Source: Adiantum capillus-veneris (lineage: Eukaryota > Streptophyta > Polypodiopsida > Polypodiales > Pteridaceae). From it: 64,000 nt of DNA. Under the pieces are notes generated by a model. That model was not told the origin of the DNA and did not search any database. It was given only the letters and a program-made list of their open reading frames with translations. Positions 11,200 to 20,705 of this stretch are shown piece after piece. The DNA lies in NCBI GenBank assembly GCA_014529385.2, contig CM043948.1, positions 19,280,951 to 19,344,950 on the forward strand, read 5' to 3'. Position 1 is the first letter of the stretch; each line of letters opens with the position of its first letter. Made by a program: the position numbers and the translations under genes.

Positions 11200-12104
11200 C
11201 GGGGTTTGTGCACCCACCCTTGCACACACTATGTGTTAAGTCACATTTTTTTAAAAAAATGACTTTCACTGCAATCCGAGCTCCGTCTTCTGACAAAAGC
11301 CCACTGTCAGAGACTCGGATGAAGAGCGCCAGATTGGGGTGTGTGTGTGTGCTCCTTGCAAGCTCACAGGCCTGCTGCTCGGCCTCGGTTGCCTATGCTT
11401 CAACTGCTCATGACTGCCTTAATCTATGCCAATGTTGCTGCACCCCAATACTTAATCCTGGCTGCTCCGAGTATCAAGCTCGATTCGATGCACTCCCACA
11501 GAGTTGCTTAAGGCCTTGATTTTCCAAGCCACTGCTTTCTTACAGTCGATGGCTGCCCGAGACCCCTGAGCTTGGATCCCTCTGCTCGCTGCAGCTCGAG
11601 AGTTGGCTACCCCTAATTCCTCTCACTAGCTTGCAGCCCTCACTTGTGTGTGAGTGTGAGAGAGAACCACACACATGCCCGGGTACCCGATGCTACTCTC
11701 CCAAACTTGATGCCGAGCTCGTTCGATTCCAAGCTTTTCTCTTAGTCAAGCACACAAGCTTCTTGATTCTCCTCAAGCTTGCAATGCTTGCTCGAACCCC
11801 TTGCTCAAACCCTGCAGAGCTTCAAGTTCTACCAAAACCAGGCTTTCCTTGCTGTGACCTTTGCCCGACTGTCTGCTGCAGATCTAATTTCCTACTTGCT
11901 TGTTTCCTCAAGAATCTCCAAGATCTCCCACATGCCCAAGAGGGACTGCGTGTGTTGGGTTTTCGGGAACCTCACCGACCTCGCCCGATCTCCTTCAATC
12001 CGTGCCGGATCCGCCCCGAATTAGCCCAATCCGGTGTTGTGAAGCACCGAGCTTTGATCAAGCTCCATCGTCGGCGAAAGATCACCGATGCCGCCTAGCC
12101 GTAG

Positions 12105-12118
12105 CTCTGATACCACTT
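12105..12118 (-). other. Copia primer binding site (initiator tRNA-Met)
   Basis: On the minus strand the sequence directly after LTR B reads AGTGGTATCAGAGC, the classic complement of the 3' end of initiator tRNA-Met used by plant Copia elements. It fixes the orientation and the inner LTR edge. Confidence 0.92.
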
Positions 12119-12314
12119 GTGAGTGCGCGTGTGCGTGTGCGTGCGGAGAAGCGGAAGAGCACAAGCTGGTGTGGGTGGAGAAGTCTCACGAAGAAGTGAG
12201 AGCGAGGTGCTCCTTATTCTCATGTACATGAAGAATAAGGGTATGTACACATGGACGGGCGGCCGGACATCGAACGGGCGACCTGGGCAAAAGCGTAGCG
12301 TCTTTACCCCAACA
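12119..12314 (-). repeat. Copia LTR B (shared LTR)
   Basis: This is the 5' LTR of the element to its left and simultaneously the 3' LTR of the deleted unit to its right. It is flanked on the right by the AATCTCCCACGTAAAG complement of a polypurine tract, and on the left by the primer site. Confidence 0.85.
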
Positions 12315-12635
12315 ATCTCCCACGTAAAGGAGATGCACCACTAATAAGTGAGAGCTATTAGCTAAAGTCCTAGTATGTACAAGAAACTAGGTGAGAGACT
12401 CTCTCAACCTATGTCCACTGGCTCACTCTTTCGATCTACACACAATCGTGTCGGCTCTGGTGGTAGGCGAGTTTGTGTACCCATGCTAGAGCCTACAGGT
12501 AAATCCCTCAGACAACTCTGTATGGTCTGCAAAGCTTCAGAAGCGTCATGCTAGTGCCAGCCATCGTATGACTGACAATCCCTGTTGAAAATGCTCCCAC
12601 TACAGCTGCTAGGTCGGGCCTCGACAGTAACCACT
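12315..12635 (-). mobile_element. Internally deleted Copia unit between LTRs B and C
   Basis: About 320 bp homologous to the 3' internal end of the first unit (compare 7985-8310): the same GTGAGAGCTA, CTCTCTCAACCTATGTCCA and TCGGCTCTGGTGGTAGGC blocks. It jumps directly to a remnant of the primer site (CCACTTG) next to LTR C. The whole coding region is gone. This three-LTR arrangement is expected after unequal recombination or tandem insertion followed by deletion. Confidence 0.8.
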
Positions 12636-12840
12636 TGTTAGTGTGCGTGTGTGCGGATGTGTGCGTTCGGAAAAGGAAAAGAGCACAAGCCGGTGTGGGT
12701 GGAGTAGCCTCAGGAAGAAGTGAGAATGACGTGCTCCTTATTCTCATGTATATGAAGAATAAGGGTATATACACATGTGGACGGGCGGCCGAACATCGCA
12801 TGCCTGGCCCGGGAAAAGGCGTAGTGCCTTTATCCCAACA
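12636..12840 (-). repeat. Copia LTR C
   Basis: Third copy of the roughly 205-bp LTR, beginning TGTTGGGATAAAG on the minus strand at 12840. It marks the upstream edge of the array. Confidence 0.85.
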
Positions 12841-13328
12841 CAGGACATAAATCTCTCATCGAATGGTGTGAATGCCTAATGTGTAGAGCTCAATGCCTAC
12901 TTGCCTACACTAATCCTAGTCTAATCTTAATATGGTGCAATATTGGTCCCTCTCCATGATCCAAATGTGAGTTTTGTGTGAGTATGCAAAGCTATGTTTA
13001 ATTTAGGGTCTTACTATTTCTCATTGTTGATAGTTTTGATGTTTTCTTTTTGTGTAATGGACATTGGAGTCCGGTGTTATTCAACATTGAAGCGAAGGTC
13101 ATCCACTACGGAAACTTTGGGCAAAGCATTTCAAGGGCGTGTAAAGGTGTAAGTCTTATCTTTATGCTTTTGCGTGTAGTGTCTGTTTCTAATGCCCTAT
13201 TGAGCAAGTGCTTATGTATGTAGTTCCACGAGAAAATTTGTTTGTTGTGTGGAGCACATTTTGTTAGAACATGATCTAGGTGCTGTGCCACTGAACATCG
13301 ACGGGTCAACGTGCCCACTTAGAGTGAT
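12841..13328. other. Non-coding or unrecognised
   Basis: No supported gene. Short open frames here show no motif. Confidence 0.5.
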
Positions 13329-13885
13329 GATTTCACTTGGAGCTAGAGGACGTGTATGAATGCTATGCTCCTTCTAAGCCAAATTCTGAATGTACCAAAC
13401 GTAAGTACGCATGTTCTTTTAGTGCTTGTATCGCTGCAATGCCTTTATGAAAAGAAGTCACTTCTTTACTTATTTTCTTATTATCATGCATCTATAGGAC
13501 CTTGAACTACATGACTACAGCCCCTATGATGTGCACAATTTTTTTGTACTCGCCATTCAACATATTATAATTCCGGTGCATAGTCTGTCAAGAGAGGAAA
13601 GCGCATGAGCTGAGGAGTTTGAACAAGCCCACATTGATAAAATCACGTAGAGGTACCAGCAGACTCAAGAGGAGGTTCAAAACATGCAAGAAGCAATCAA
13701 TCGATATTATGCGAACTCCACAGAAGTAGACAATTGGGTTACACGTCAACGTCAAGAGAGAGAACATAGTGAAGCATCACAGGTTCAAGATGCATGGGAA
13801 GCCATGGACGAAGCCTCGGCATTCAAGCGACGTGAAAGAGCACCCAAGATCGGTGTCCCCCAAGGAAGAAGGAGCAACAAACTGG

Positions 13886-14070
13886 GGAGGGGGCAAGGGA
13901 GCACTGGTAGCAACAGGGGTAGGGGACAGGCAAGCAGTGGTAGCAACCAAGGCAAGGGGCAGGGGAGCAATGATAGCAACCAGGCAGGGGGCAGGCGAGT
14001 AGTGGTAGCAACAGGAGTAGGGGACAGGCGAGCAGTGGTAGCAAACGAGGCAGGGGGCAAGGGAGCAATG
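13886..14070 (+). repeat. 33-bp coding minisatellite, left part
   Basis: About 5.5 imperfect units of 32-34 bp share the core GGCAAGGGAGCA-TGGTAGCAAC. They encode GRGQGSxGSN-type repeats before a frame slip. The array continues at 22781-22830, beyond the LTR retrotransposon inserted inside a unit. Confidence 0.85.
14066..14070. repeat. Target-site duplication CAATG, left copy
   Basis: CAATG directly precedes the LTR and is repeated at 22781-22785. Removing the element and one copy restores a normal minisatellite unit. Confidence 0.9.
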
Positions 14071-14313
14071 TGTGCGCTCCTTGCCGCACTGTCAAAGCAA
14101 GGGACTTGCCGATACACCGCGTGCGAGCCACAGACGGCTCCAAGCACACAACAAGCCTAAACTAGCAAGCTCAAGAGAGCAAAGGGTGTGTCACTCACCG
14201 CTCTACGCTCGCCTTCGTGGTGGATTCCTCGCCGCGATGAAGAAGAAGCTGCAGTCGTGCCGCGCTCAACCGCCTGGCCGCCGTCGTGCCTTCGTAATGC
14301 TCGATCGCACACA

Positions 14314-14365
<52 letters not shown>

Positions 14366-14685
14366 TACACACACACACACACAAGGAGGTGAAGAAGAAG
14401 AAGATGGAGATGGAGATGGAGCAAGAGCACTCTTCTATTGCACAAATGAGAGAATGAGTAAATTTTAGGTTTAGTTGGCTTTTATATGAGCTCACCCCAT
14501 TCACACTTGGGCGCCCATGCTTAGCCAACTAATCCCTTGAATGTCCCAGTTAGAGTGCGCCTCTCATCGGCGATCACTCTTACCCTTTTCCTATTGGTCC
14601 GACAAGCCCGGTACCTGACTCTACCAAATATATAATACACGTCCGTCGCAGGTGATGGGGTGTCCGTGAGCCGTGAGGGTTAACA
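14071..14685 (-). repeat. 3' LTR of the gag-protease element
   Basis: Matches 22186-22780. It holds a (CT)n(CA)n array at about 14321-14382, longer than in the partner LTR, and a CATATAAAAG TATA box on the minus strand near 14476-14490. Confidence 0.92.
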
Positions 14686-14702
14686 TGCCCCCCTTCCAGA
14701 TG
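14686..14702 (-). other. Polypurine tract
   Basis: On the minus strand TCTGGAAGGGGGGCA abuts the TGTTAACC start of the 3' LTR. This is the expected second-strand priming site. Confidence 0.85.
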
Positions 14703-16316
14703 TAGATTCCGTCCTCGGAAGCTATTGAGTTGAAGCTGGTTCGTCGAGGTGGAAGAGCATTTGAGATAAATGTCCTTAGCCTTTTTCAGTCACTGCAAAA
14801 TCAAACAACATTGGCACAGTAATTGCTTTCTCTTAAAAAGCATATGCAGTTTTAGGTAGACAAATGATTGGTAAAAGAATTTCAAACAATTTGTTAGCAA
14901 TGAACATTAAATTGCAATGTAATCAAATGCATAAACAGATGTAAAGGTAAAAAATTAAACAAGTCTAGGGTTGCTAATTTGACGGTCGAAAGGCACTAGA
15001 GATCGAATATTAATACCATAGGTAAGCTTCTTAATTTTCTGTGGTCAATTAAGTTGTTTAATCGCGAGAGCCAAGTATTTGATGTTCGAGGGCTGACTAG
15101 AGGCTATATCTAGAAGACCTTGTAGTTAAGCTACCATAAAAGGAATTTCTCATGAAATCATCGCCTGACTGATTACTTTTTCTTTGACCCCCCAAAGTCT
15201 TTTCACATTGATTCAATTATGATGTGTGTGCTTATTTTGTATGCCTTGGGTTTTTTGCTTTTCAAGGAAAAGCGCCCACACTGGGAACCTCTAGGGCTCT
15301 AGTACCATAGGCAATACATGTGAGTGAAGTACCAAATCAAGCTGAGATTTCTCTTCCAGCTTAAGATTTTACAGTGTGGCACTTTGATTTTTTGTTTGTT
15401 CATTTTCAACATTTTAATTTTGTAACTTTGGGGGGTCATATAACACTGTTACCCTCCCCAGGCTCATCACATTAGTAAACTCCCTTTATAATACTTAAGC
15501 TAAAGGTCAATAGGGTTAAGCCCACTAGAAAGCCCTAGTACATTTCATACAATGCTGCCTAAATCGGATTAAGAACCTAAGTAACCATTGCTTATTAGGA
15601 AGGCATTCCCCATGGTATTAAGAGAAGATTTCTAATACCTAGCTTGGTCAAACTAGTTTAGTCTGACTGCTTGATTTTTAAACCTAGACAAGTGATTATG
15701 ACAAAACATTACATTGAATTAAATGTTTGATACTAAGCCAATGCGCTGAATATTATGCTACCAATCACAATCAAAGCAGACAAACATGGATGCAAAAAAG
15801 ATAAGGGGCAATGCTAATGGATATAAAACACCTGTTTGTGTTGATGGTCGCGCTTGATTTGAAGTGTGAACGAGAGAAAGGTTCCATGAAGGTCCAAATC
15901 CTATCAATAGCAACATGCTCCTGTACACACCAGGAAACAAAAGGAATACCTCCAGGAGGCACATTAGTGGGAAAAGAGAACTTCGCTAATCTCTCAACTC
16001 TAAAACAGAAACACTCCTATCGTACTAATCTTACCTACCCTCCATCACTCAAGTGATGAGGATCAAAGGTGTTTTATGGCATAGGTTTCTGTTTCACTGT
16101 ACCAGATGTGAATGTGTAGGTCTGAGTCAATGTTTTGACTTTTATTGTGCATACTCGTTTGCGAATTGCTCTTGCTCCTTCTTCTTTTTTTTTGTGAGTA
16201 TAAAGCTTTATATGTACATTCCCTAAGATTGGAGATTAAGAGGTCAGGGAAAAAGGTTGAGAGGGAAGCAAGTGAATGATGGATGTCCACAAACACTCCC
16301 CCCTTCCTTGGGTAGA
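14703..16316 (-). other. Non-coding 3' internal region of the retrotransposon
   Basis: This is where RT, RNase H and integrase would lie in an autonomous element. On both strands only short, motif-free frames occur. A second purine tract (GGAAGGGGGGAGTG on the minus strand, 16294-16307) sits at its upstream edge, followed by TGTTTGTGG, resembling a polypurine tract/LTR junction. Confidence 0.7.
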
Positions 16317-16790
16317 TCATACCGTTTGAAATGAGCTTGTCACCCTTTGAAACCAATTGTTCCAGTTGGTAATAGGTGAGGATTTTTGCCAGTAGTTTTC
16401 TATTACCCTAGGTGCCTCGTCAAGTTTTAAGGGTGGTAAGGTACTCTCCCAGGATCGAACTTGAAGTGGTACATCAGGTGATTCTTGAACACTGGGAGGT
16501 GTGGATTCTTTTGTAGCTTCATGGAGTTCCACTACCATAGATGGAGGCTGTGTAGAAGCTTTTACCTCTATGGATGTATTACATGAGGAGCTAGAAGCTT
16601 CATGGGACTCCCCCCTTCCTGAGCTAGGTGGAACAAATCGTTCTTTCTTTGGTACCCAAACTAGCTCGGGAGCGGGTGTGTAGCATTCTGTGATTTTTTT
16701 CTTTCCACGATCATTGATTCGTTTTGGAGCTACGGGGTTGGGCTCACTTGGGTCAGGTGATAGGTAAGAGCACAATCCACGTTTTGGCAC
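16317..16790 (-). CDS. C-terminal gag ORF after an in-frame TAG
   Basis: This 157-codon frame lies directly behind the TAG that ends the 1298-codon ORF, in the same reading frame. It has no ATG at its start and begins with VPKRGL; a second VWVPKKERF lies about 40 residues on. It is rich in Ser, Pro and Glu with no enzymatic motif. It is probably the old C-terminus of the gag-protease protein, separated by one nonsense change, or reached by stop-codon readthrough. Confidence 0.6.
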   Translation of the reverse strand: MPKRGLCSYLSPDPSEPNPVAPKRINDRGKKKITECYTPAPELVWVPKKERFVPPSSGRGESHEASSSSCNTSIEVKASTQPPSMVVELHEATKESTPPSVQESPDVPLQVRSWESTLPPLKLDEAPRVIENYWQKSSPITNWNNWFQRVTSSFQTV

Positions 16791-19700
16791 CTAGATTAGA
16801 TCATTTCCTTGATAGTAGCCTTGGGCTTCCAATAGTCGTTTAGGGATCCATCGCAACATTTTCTTACTTTTCTTGGAGCAAGTGGTACGTTTCTTACAAG
16901 GCTTCTGTTTTTTAGCACTAGCTATGGTCACTAAAGAAGCTTTAGGGACCCACTTGTATGTTTTCTTCGTTACATTAGGATGAGTCTTGTCGGAAGCGAT
17001 ATGCATTGCTTGTAGCATATTTAAGGGTATAGGCATTTCATCCCCCTCAGGTGTTACCCAGGTCGTCCCCCTATTTCCCCAAGTGTCTATGGTTGATGCT
17101 AGGTGGACCCAATCCACATTGTCCGACTCAGTCATCCCAGGTAGGATATCCATATAAGGAGAATCTTGGCCAATGTCTGTATCCTTCTTACAAGTGTAAC
17201 AATATTGTAGTGGGGCCGAGTGAACTGTGGTGTCAGAGCGATGATCAATAATGGTTTTACTCCCTAAGGGGTGTACCTTACCAGTCACCAAATCCACTCT
17301 AAGGACAGAGTCTTGGAATTGCAAATAGACATGATTTTTAGACCAATCATGAACCATTTGTGCTTCCCTCATGATTGGTCGTCCTAAAATCATTTCATAT
17401 GACATAAGGTGTTTAGAGAAATCCATTACAATGAACGTATGTCGTACCTTGTGTCCTAGAACTTTGATCTTAAGATCCTTGAGCATCCCCATAGGTTTGG
17501 CTATGGTACCATTTGCCATCTTTACCACAATGTTAGTAACACTGAGGCGGGGTTTTCCCATGGATTCCCAACAATCTTTTGTAACGATGCTAACTCCCGC
17601 ACCACCATCAAGAATTCCCTTTATAGTTAATCCCTTGGTAGTGATGGGTAGGGTCGCATTAGACTCGTCGCCTTCAAAATACTGCCCTAATTCGTTAATG
17701 GGTACCTCTATCACAGACTCGTGTCCATCTAAGTCAAGTGATTGCACATGATTTTCCTCATCAATCATAATCGAGTCAGGTCTATTTGGTTGCGCAAACT
17801 GCGGTAATCCCGTTCGTAGCTCTCCGTTAAGGAATGCTCGAAGTGCAAGGAATAACTCAGGATCTCCATACAGCTTTGCTATGATTGTCGTTCGGACCTC
17901 AGAAGACATGAAGTCCACTAGTTTGGCAACATTCATTGGCGTTTTGCAGGGTGTAGGTCCTTGACTAGGAACTGGTGAGGATGGAATCTCATATTCCTCA
18001 ATGGGATCAGGTATTCCTTCGTTAAACATCCTTTCCAACAAGAAGGGTGTATGCTCACTTTCTGATGTCCCGTCCTCACTCCCTTCTTGGATGATACTAG
18101 ATATGGCTAACGGTCTATGGTTCATGTGGGGTGGATGAACTTGCGTGGGAAACACTGTGTCATGAATTTTGACATGCATGGGTTCTGGTTCTATTTTCCT
18201 TTGAGTTTCCTCCACTAAACCTCTTAGATGTTTCACCTGCTCAATCTCGTCTACTGGGTTTGGGTACGTCCCAATCTTCTTTTTACGATTCTTCCCTTTT
18301 TGCCCCTGCGGTTTATCTTGGGGGTCTTGGATTGGATTTGGAAACACTTGTGGTGTTTTCAGAGGCTCTTTATGGTTTTCTCTTATTCGGTTTTCATTTG
18401 GTTCCATGTTACGGTTTTCTTTGTCGGTCTTTCCCTTTGTGGTATTGGTTCTAGTCTCCATTGTCTCGACTAAATCTGAATCATCCTCGAGGTCATTCAT
18501 ATACACGGGGTCATCTCCTGTTCCTATGTTTGTTTTGGAACTTGGCTTTGAATTTCCCGTATTCTGCGACTTCTTCCTTCGTGTCTTCTTTTTCTTTGCT
18601 TGGATAACTGACGCGGTATCTCTCTCTTCGAGGATATGGCCTGGCCCTTGAAGCCTCGACCGTGTAATCGCATAAGCGGGTGCGACGGGTGGTATTGGCG
18701 ATGTCACACTAGCAATTTCGACCAAATTTAGGGGTGTGATTCTAGGCGCATTTGGGTTATAGGGGCATTGGGCAATCAAGTGATCTATGCCACAACGATT
18801 ACATGTGAGTATTGGCATTGCAGACGTGCTCCCTTGATTCATTTGCATCTGTGCAGCATTCTTTTGCAGCCTAATAGGGCACTCCGCTGCCCGATGTGGT
18901 CCACCACACTCGTAGCATTGAAGAGGTGGCCTCCTAGCCTGGGTGTTGATATTTTGACCTCTGGATGCGAGAGCAGCAGCTTGATAAACCGGCTTGACTT
19001 GCCCCCAACAATCTTCCATGTAGTATATAGGACACTCTTCCAATGTATCAAGTCCGTAGGCAATACTAGTGTCTATTTCCTCCTCACAGCCATCTGCATA
19101 AGCATTAGTTGGCTCGCAACCCACTTGGTTCATAGGGGCGACTCTTGGATGCGGGGGTTGCGGTCCTAGCACAGGAGGTGGTAGCGGTGTAGTTTGTACA
19201 ACATTTTGAGATCTAGGGACTTGTTGCGGTAGTTGCTCAACAGGTGGAGCAGGTATCAATACAGGAGCTCGAGGCGCATCCGTCCAGGCTACAGGTGGTC
19301 TATTTGCCATCATACATTTGATCATTAAACAATCCTTAGCTTGGTGACCATACCTACCACATGCGTTGCAAGTTCCATTAAATTTTACTCTAAACGTAGG
19401 GCACTCACTAGTGCTATGTGGACCTAAGCAAATGGAACACCATTGTTGCTCCCTTCTTGGATACATGTGACTATTTTGAGGGGGTCGATTATCCTTAAGA
19501 GACTCTTGGATTGCCTTGGTGAGGTCTGTCAAGAATGTCTCAAATACCTTTGGCTCATTGGCAATGGGCTTTGCAGTCATGGGTTCATACTCAATGGCTT
19601 GTGAGCTAGTGGATCTCGTGTCAGTAGACACCCTCATGCCTGCTATCATCAAGTTGTCCTCTAATTGGATTGCATTGGCAGTGACATCTTCCCAGGTTGT

Positions 19701-20687
19701 GATACCTCTAATCACTAGTCCATTATAGATTCCTTCATTCCTCAACCCTCGAATGAATCGATCAAGTAGTTGGTTATTGTTGAAGCGCTCATTTACAGGG
19801 CAGCGAGAGTTTAAGTGCTTTAGACGACTAATGAAGTCCCTTACTGACTCTCCTTCCTTACGTTCGGCCTTCTGTAGCTGAGATGCTACACCCCAAAGCA
19901 CACCTTCTCGTATGTACTCCTTTAGAAACAACCTTCGAAGGGTAGGGTAGATTGTTTTCTCGTCCACCCTTAGGGTTCTATACAAATCTCCAGCCTTCCC
20001 ACTTAATGTCAAGCTTAAGGCATTGCACTTATGTAGTTCATTGCGTTCCCCTAAGGAATCACATACTTGTTCAAACACTTCAATGTGTTTTCTAGCATCT
20101 TCGTCCCCATTGAATTTTTGCGTGAGTTTGGCAATTTGTACTGCCTTACTTCTAGGCTCTCTATCAGATGCGTGACGCATATTTTCCGCGATAGATCGAC
20201 CTATGGTTTGAGCAAACGTTGCCAAGTCACCTATGTGAGGAGGGAGGGCCGGTGGAGGTACTCTTGGAATCATATGTGGGAGAGGGACGGGTACCGGTCT
20301 TGGCATATGTGTGGATGATGCAGGATATGGAACATAACCGGGCATAGGTCCACTCGGATAAGGGCTAGGGAGCGGCACTCGAGGAGCATGAACAAGTGGT
20401 ACAATTGGTGGTGTGGGGGCCATGTGTGCATAAGGGGCTAGAGGCACATACGGTCGAGGCCCCATATTAGGTATTACGACACTAGGTAGTGGCACTGCGC
20501 TAACCGTAGATGTCATCGGTAGATTCGCTATCAGGCTTATCCCTGGAGTGAGCACTATGTTTTCCTTAATAGAGGGTTGAGCCAAGTTAGGAAAGCTAAA
20601 GTTGTCGCTCGAAGGCTCAGATTGCATAGAGACCCCAGGTGAAATGACGTAAGATGGGTCCATGGGGCTCATTAGAGGAGTCTCCAT
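16791..20687 (-). CDS. Gag-protease polyprotein (1298 aa) of the non-autonomous retrotransposon
   Basis: The protein packages element RNA and would process itself. In order: a Pro-rich N-terminus (about 1-165); a retrotransposon gag domain (about 180-350, with LTQKFNGDEDARKHIEVFE and DRFIRGLRNEGIYNG); and four zinc-knuckle-like modules near residues 412, 440, 597 and 635. These are CSICLGPHSTSEC, CNACGRYGHQAKDC, CYECGGPHRAAEC and CNRCGIDHLIAQC; three use C-x2-C-x3-H-x4-C, one the usual x4 spacing. A basic KKKKTRRKK tract and an acidic region follow. A retropepsin-like domain lies near 1005-1120, with ILDGGAGVSIV as active-site loop (D-G-G rather than D-S/T-G) and MILGRPIM as second motif. The C-terminus repeats W(V/I)PK. 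The frame is undamaged throughout, unusual for this window. Confidence 0.88.
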   Translation of the reverse strand: METPLMSPMDPSYVISPGVSMQSEPSSDNFSFPNLAQPSIKENIVLTPGISLIANLPMTSTVSAVPLPSVVIPNMGPRPYVPLAPYAHMAPTPPIVPLVHAPRVPLPSPYPSGPMPGYVPYPASSTHMPRPVPVPLPHMIPRVPPPALPPHIGDLATFAQTIGRSIAENMRHASDREPRSKAVQIAKLTQKFNGDEDARKHIEVFEQVCDSLGERNELHKCNALSLTLSGKAGDLYRTLRVDEKTIYPTLRRLFLKEYIREGVLWGVASQLQKAERKEGESVRDFISRLKHLNSRCPVNERFNNNQLLDRFIRGLRNEGIYNGLVIRGITTWEDVTANAIQLEDNLMIAGMRVSTDTRSTSSQAIEYEPMTAKPIANEPKVFETFLTDLTKAIQESLKDNRPPQNSHMYPRREQQWCSICLGPHSTSECPTFRVKFNGTCNACGRYGHQAKDCLMIKCMMANRPPVAWTDAPRAPVLIPAPPVEQLPQQVPRSQNVVQTTPLPPPVLGPQPPHPRVAPMNQVGCEPTNAYADGCEEEIDTSIAYGLDTLEECPIYYMEDCWGQVKPVYQAAALASRGQNINTQARRPPLQCYECGGPHRAAECPIRLQKNAAQMQMNQGSTSAMPILTCNRCGIDHLIAQCPYNPNAPRITPLNLVEIASVTSPIPPVAPAYAITRSRLQGPGHILEERDTASVIQAKKKKTRRKKSQNTGNSKPSSKTNIGTGDDPVYMNDLEDDSDLVETMETRTNTTKGKTDKENRNMEPNENRIRENHKEPLKTPQVFPNPIQDPQDKPQGQKGKNRKKKIGTYPNPVDEIEQVKHLRGLVEETQRKIEPEPMHVKIHDTVFPTQVHPPHMNHRPLAISSIIQEGSEDGTSESEHTPFLLERMFNEGIPDPIEEYEIPSSPVPSQGPTPCKTPMNVAKLVDFMSSEVRTTIIAKLYGDPELFLALRAFLNGELRTGLPQFAQPNRPDSIMIDEENHVQSLDLDGHESVIEVPINELGQYFEGDESNATLPITTKGLTIKGILDGGAGVSIVTKDCWESMGKPRLSVTNIVVKMANGTIAKPMGMLKDLKIKVLGHKVRHTFIVMDFSKHLMSYEMILGRPIMREAQMVHDWSKNHVYLQFQDSVLRVDLVTGKVHPLGSKTIIDHRSDTTVHSAPLQYCYTCKKDTDIGQDSPYMDILPGMTESDNVDWVHLASTIDTWGNRGTTWVTPEGDEMPIPLNMLQAMHIASDKTHPNVTKKTYKWVPKASLVTIASAKKQKPCKKRTTCSKKSKKMLRWIPKRLLEAQGYYQGNDLI

Positions 20688-20705
20688 TTGTGATAGAGTA
20701 GGCTG

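Larger units (their letters stand above)
7773..12314 (-). mobile_element. Degenerate Copia retrotransposon (LTRs A and B)
   Basis: Read on the minus strand, this is LTR B (12119-12314), a tRNA-Met primer binding site (12105-12118), an internal region of about 4.1 kb, a polypurine tract (AAGTGGGAGATT type, about 7985-7998) and LTR A (7773-7984). LTRs are about 200 bp, start TGTTGGGG and end CACA. The internal region keeps only a protease relic near 9.0-9.2 kb. I could not recognise integrase, RT or RNase H, and the internal length is short for Copia, so most of pol is deleted or decayed. A (CT)n(CA)n array and a 25-base G run interrupt it. Confidence 0.8.
13329..14070 (+). pseudogene. Unrecognised degenerate gene with Gly/Arg/Gln-rich repeat tail, 5' part
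   Basis: The clearest open part runs from 13684 to the retrotransposon insertion at 14070. It begins with a hydrophilic, probably helical stretch (EAINRYYANSTEVDNWVTRQ), followed by basic residues and a tail of Gly-Ser-Asn-Gln-Arg repeats encoded by a 33-bp minisatellite. Upstream, 13498-13683 is in the same frame but contains TGA (13607-13609) and TAG (13648-13650). A good-looking GTAAGT donor at 13401 and an AG acceptor at 13496-13497 exist, but they do not join in frame. The minisatellite shifts frame around unit 4. The remaining end lies after the insertion, at 22786-22845. I do not recognise the family. Confidence 0.45.

Noticed and set aside
11208-12199. Several overlapping plus-strand ORFs of 80-155 codons
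   Set aside because: They run antisense through the Copia leader and LTR B, and long frames arise from local GC-rich composition.
13886-14070. CRISPR array
   Set aside because: The 33-bp units are contiguous with no unique spacers and the genome is eukaryotic.
13785-14149. Minus-strand Leu/Pro-rich ORFs over the minisatellite
   Set aside because: A repeat read backwards gives hydrophobic low-complexity protein; the plus-strand frame is the sensible one.
17051-20318. Plus-strand ORFs of 60-133 codons
   Set aside because: All lie antisense to the 1298-codon gag-protease ORF and mirror its codon bias.
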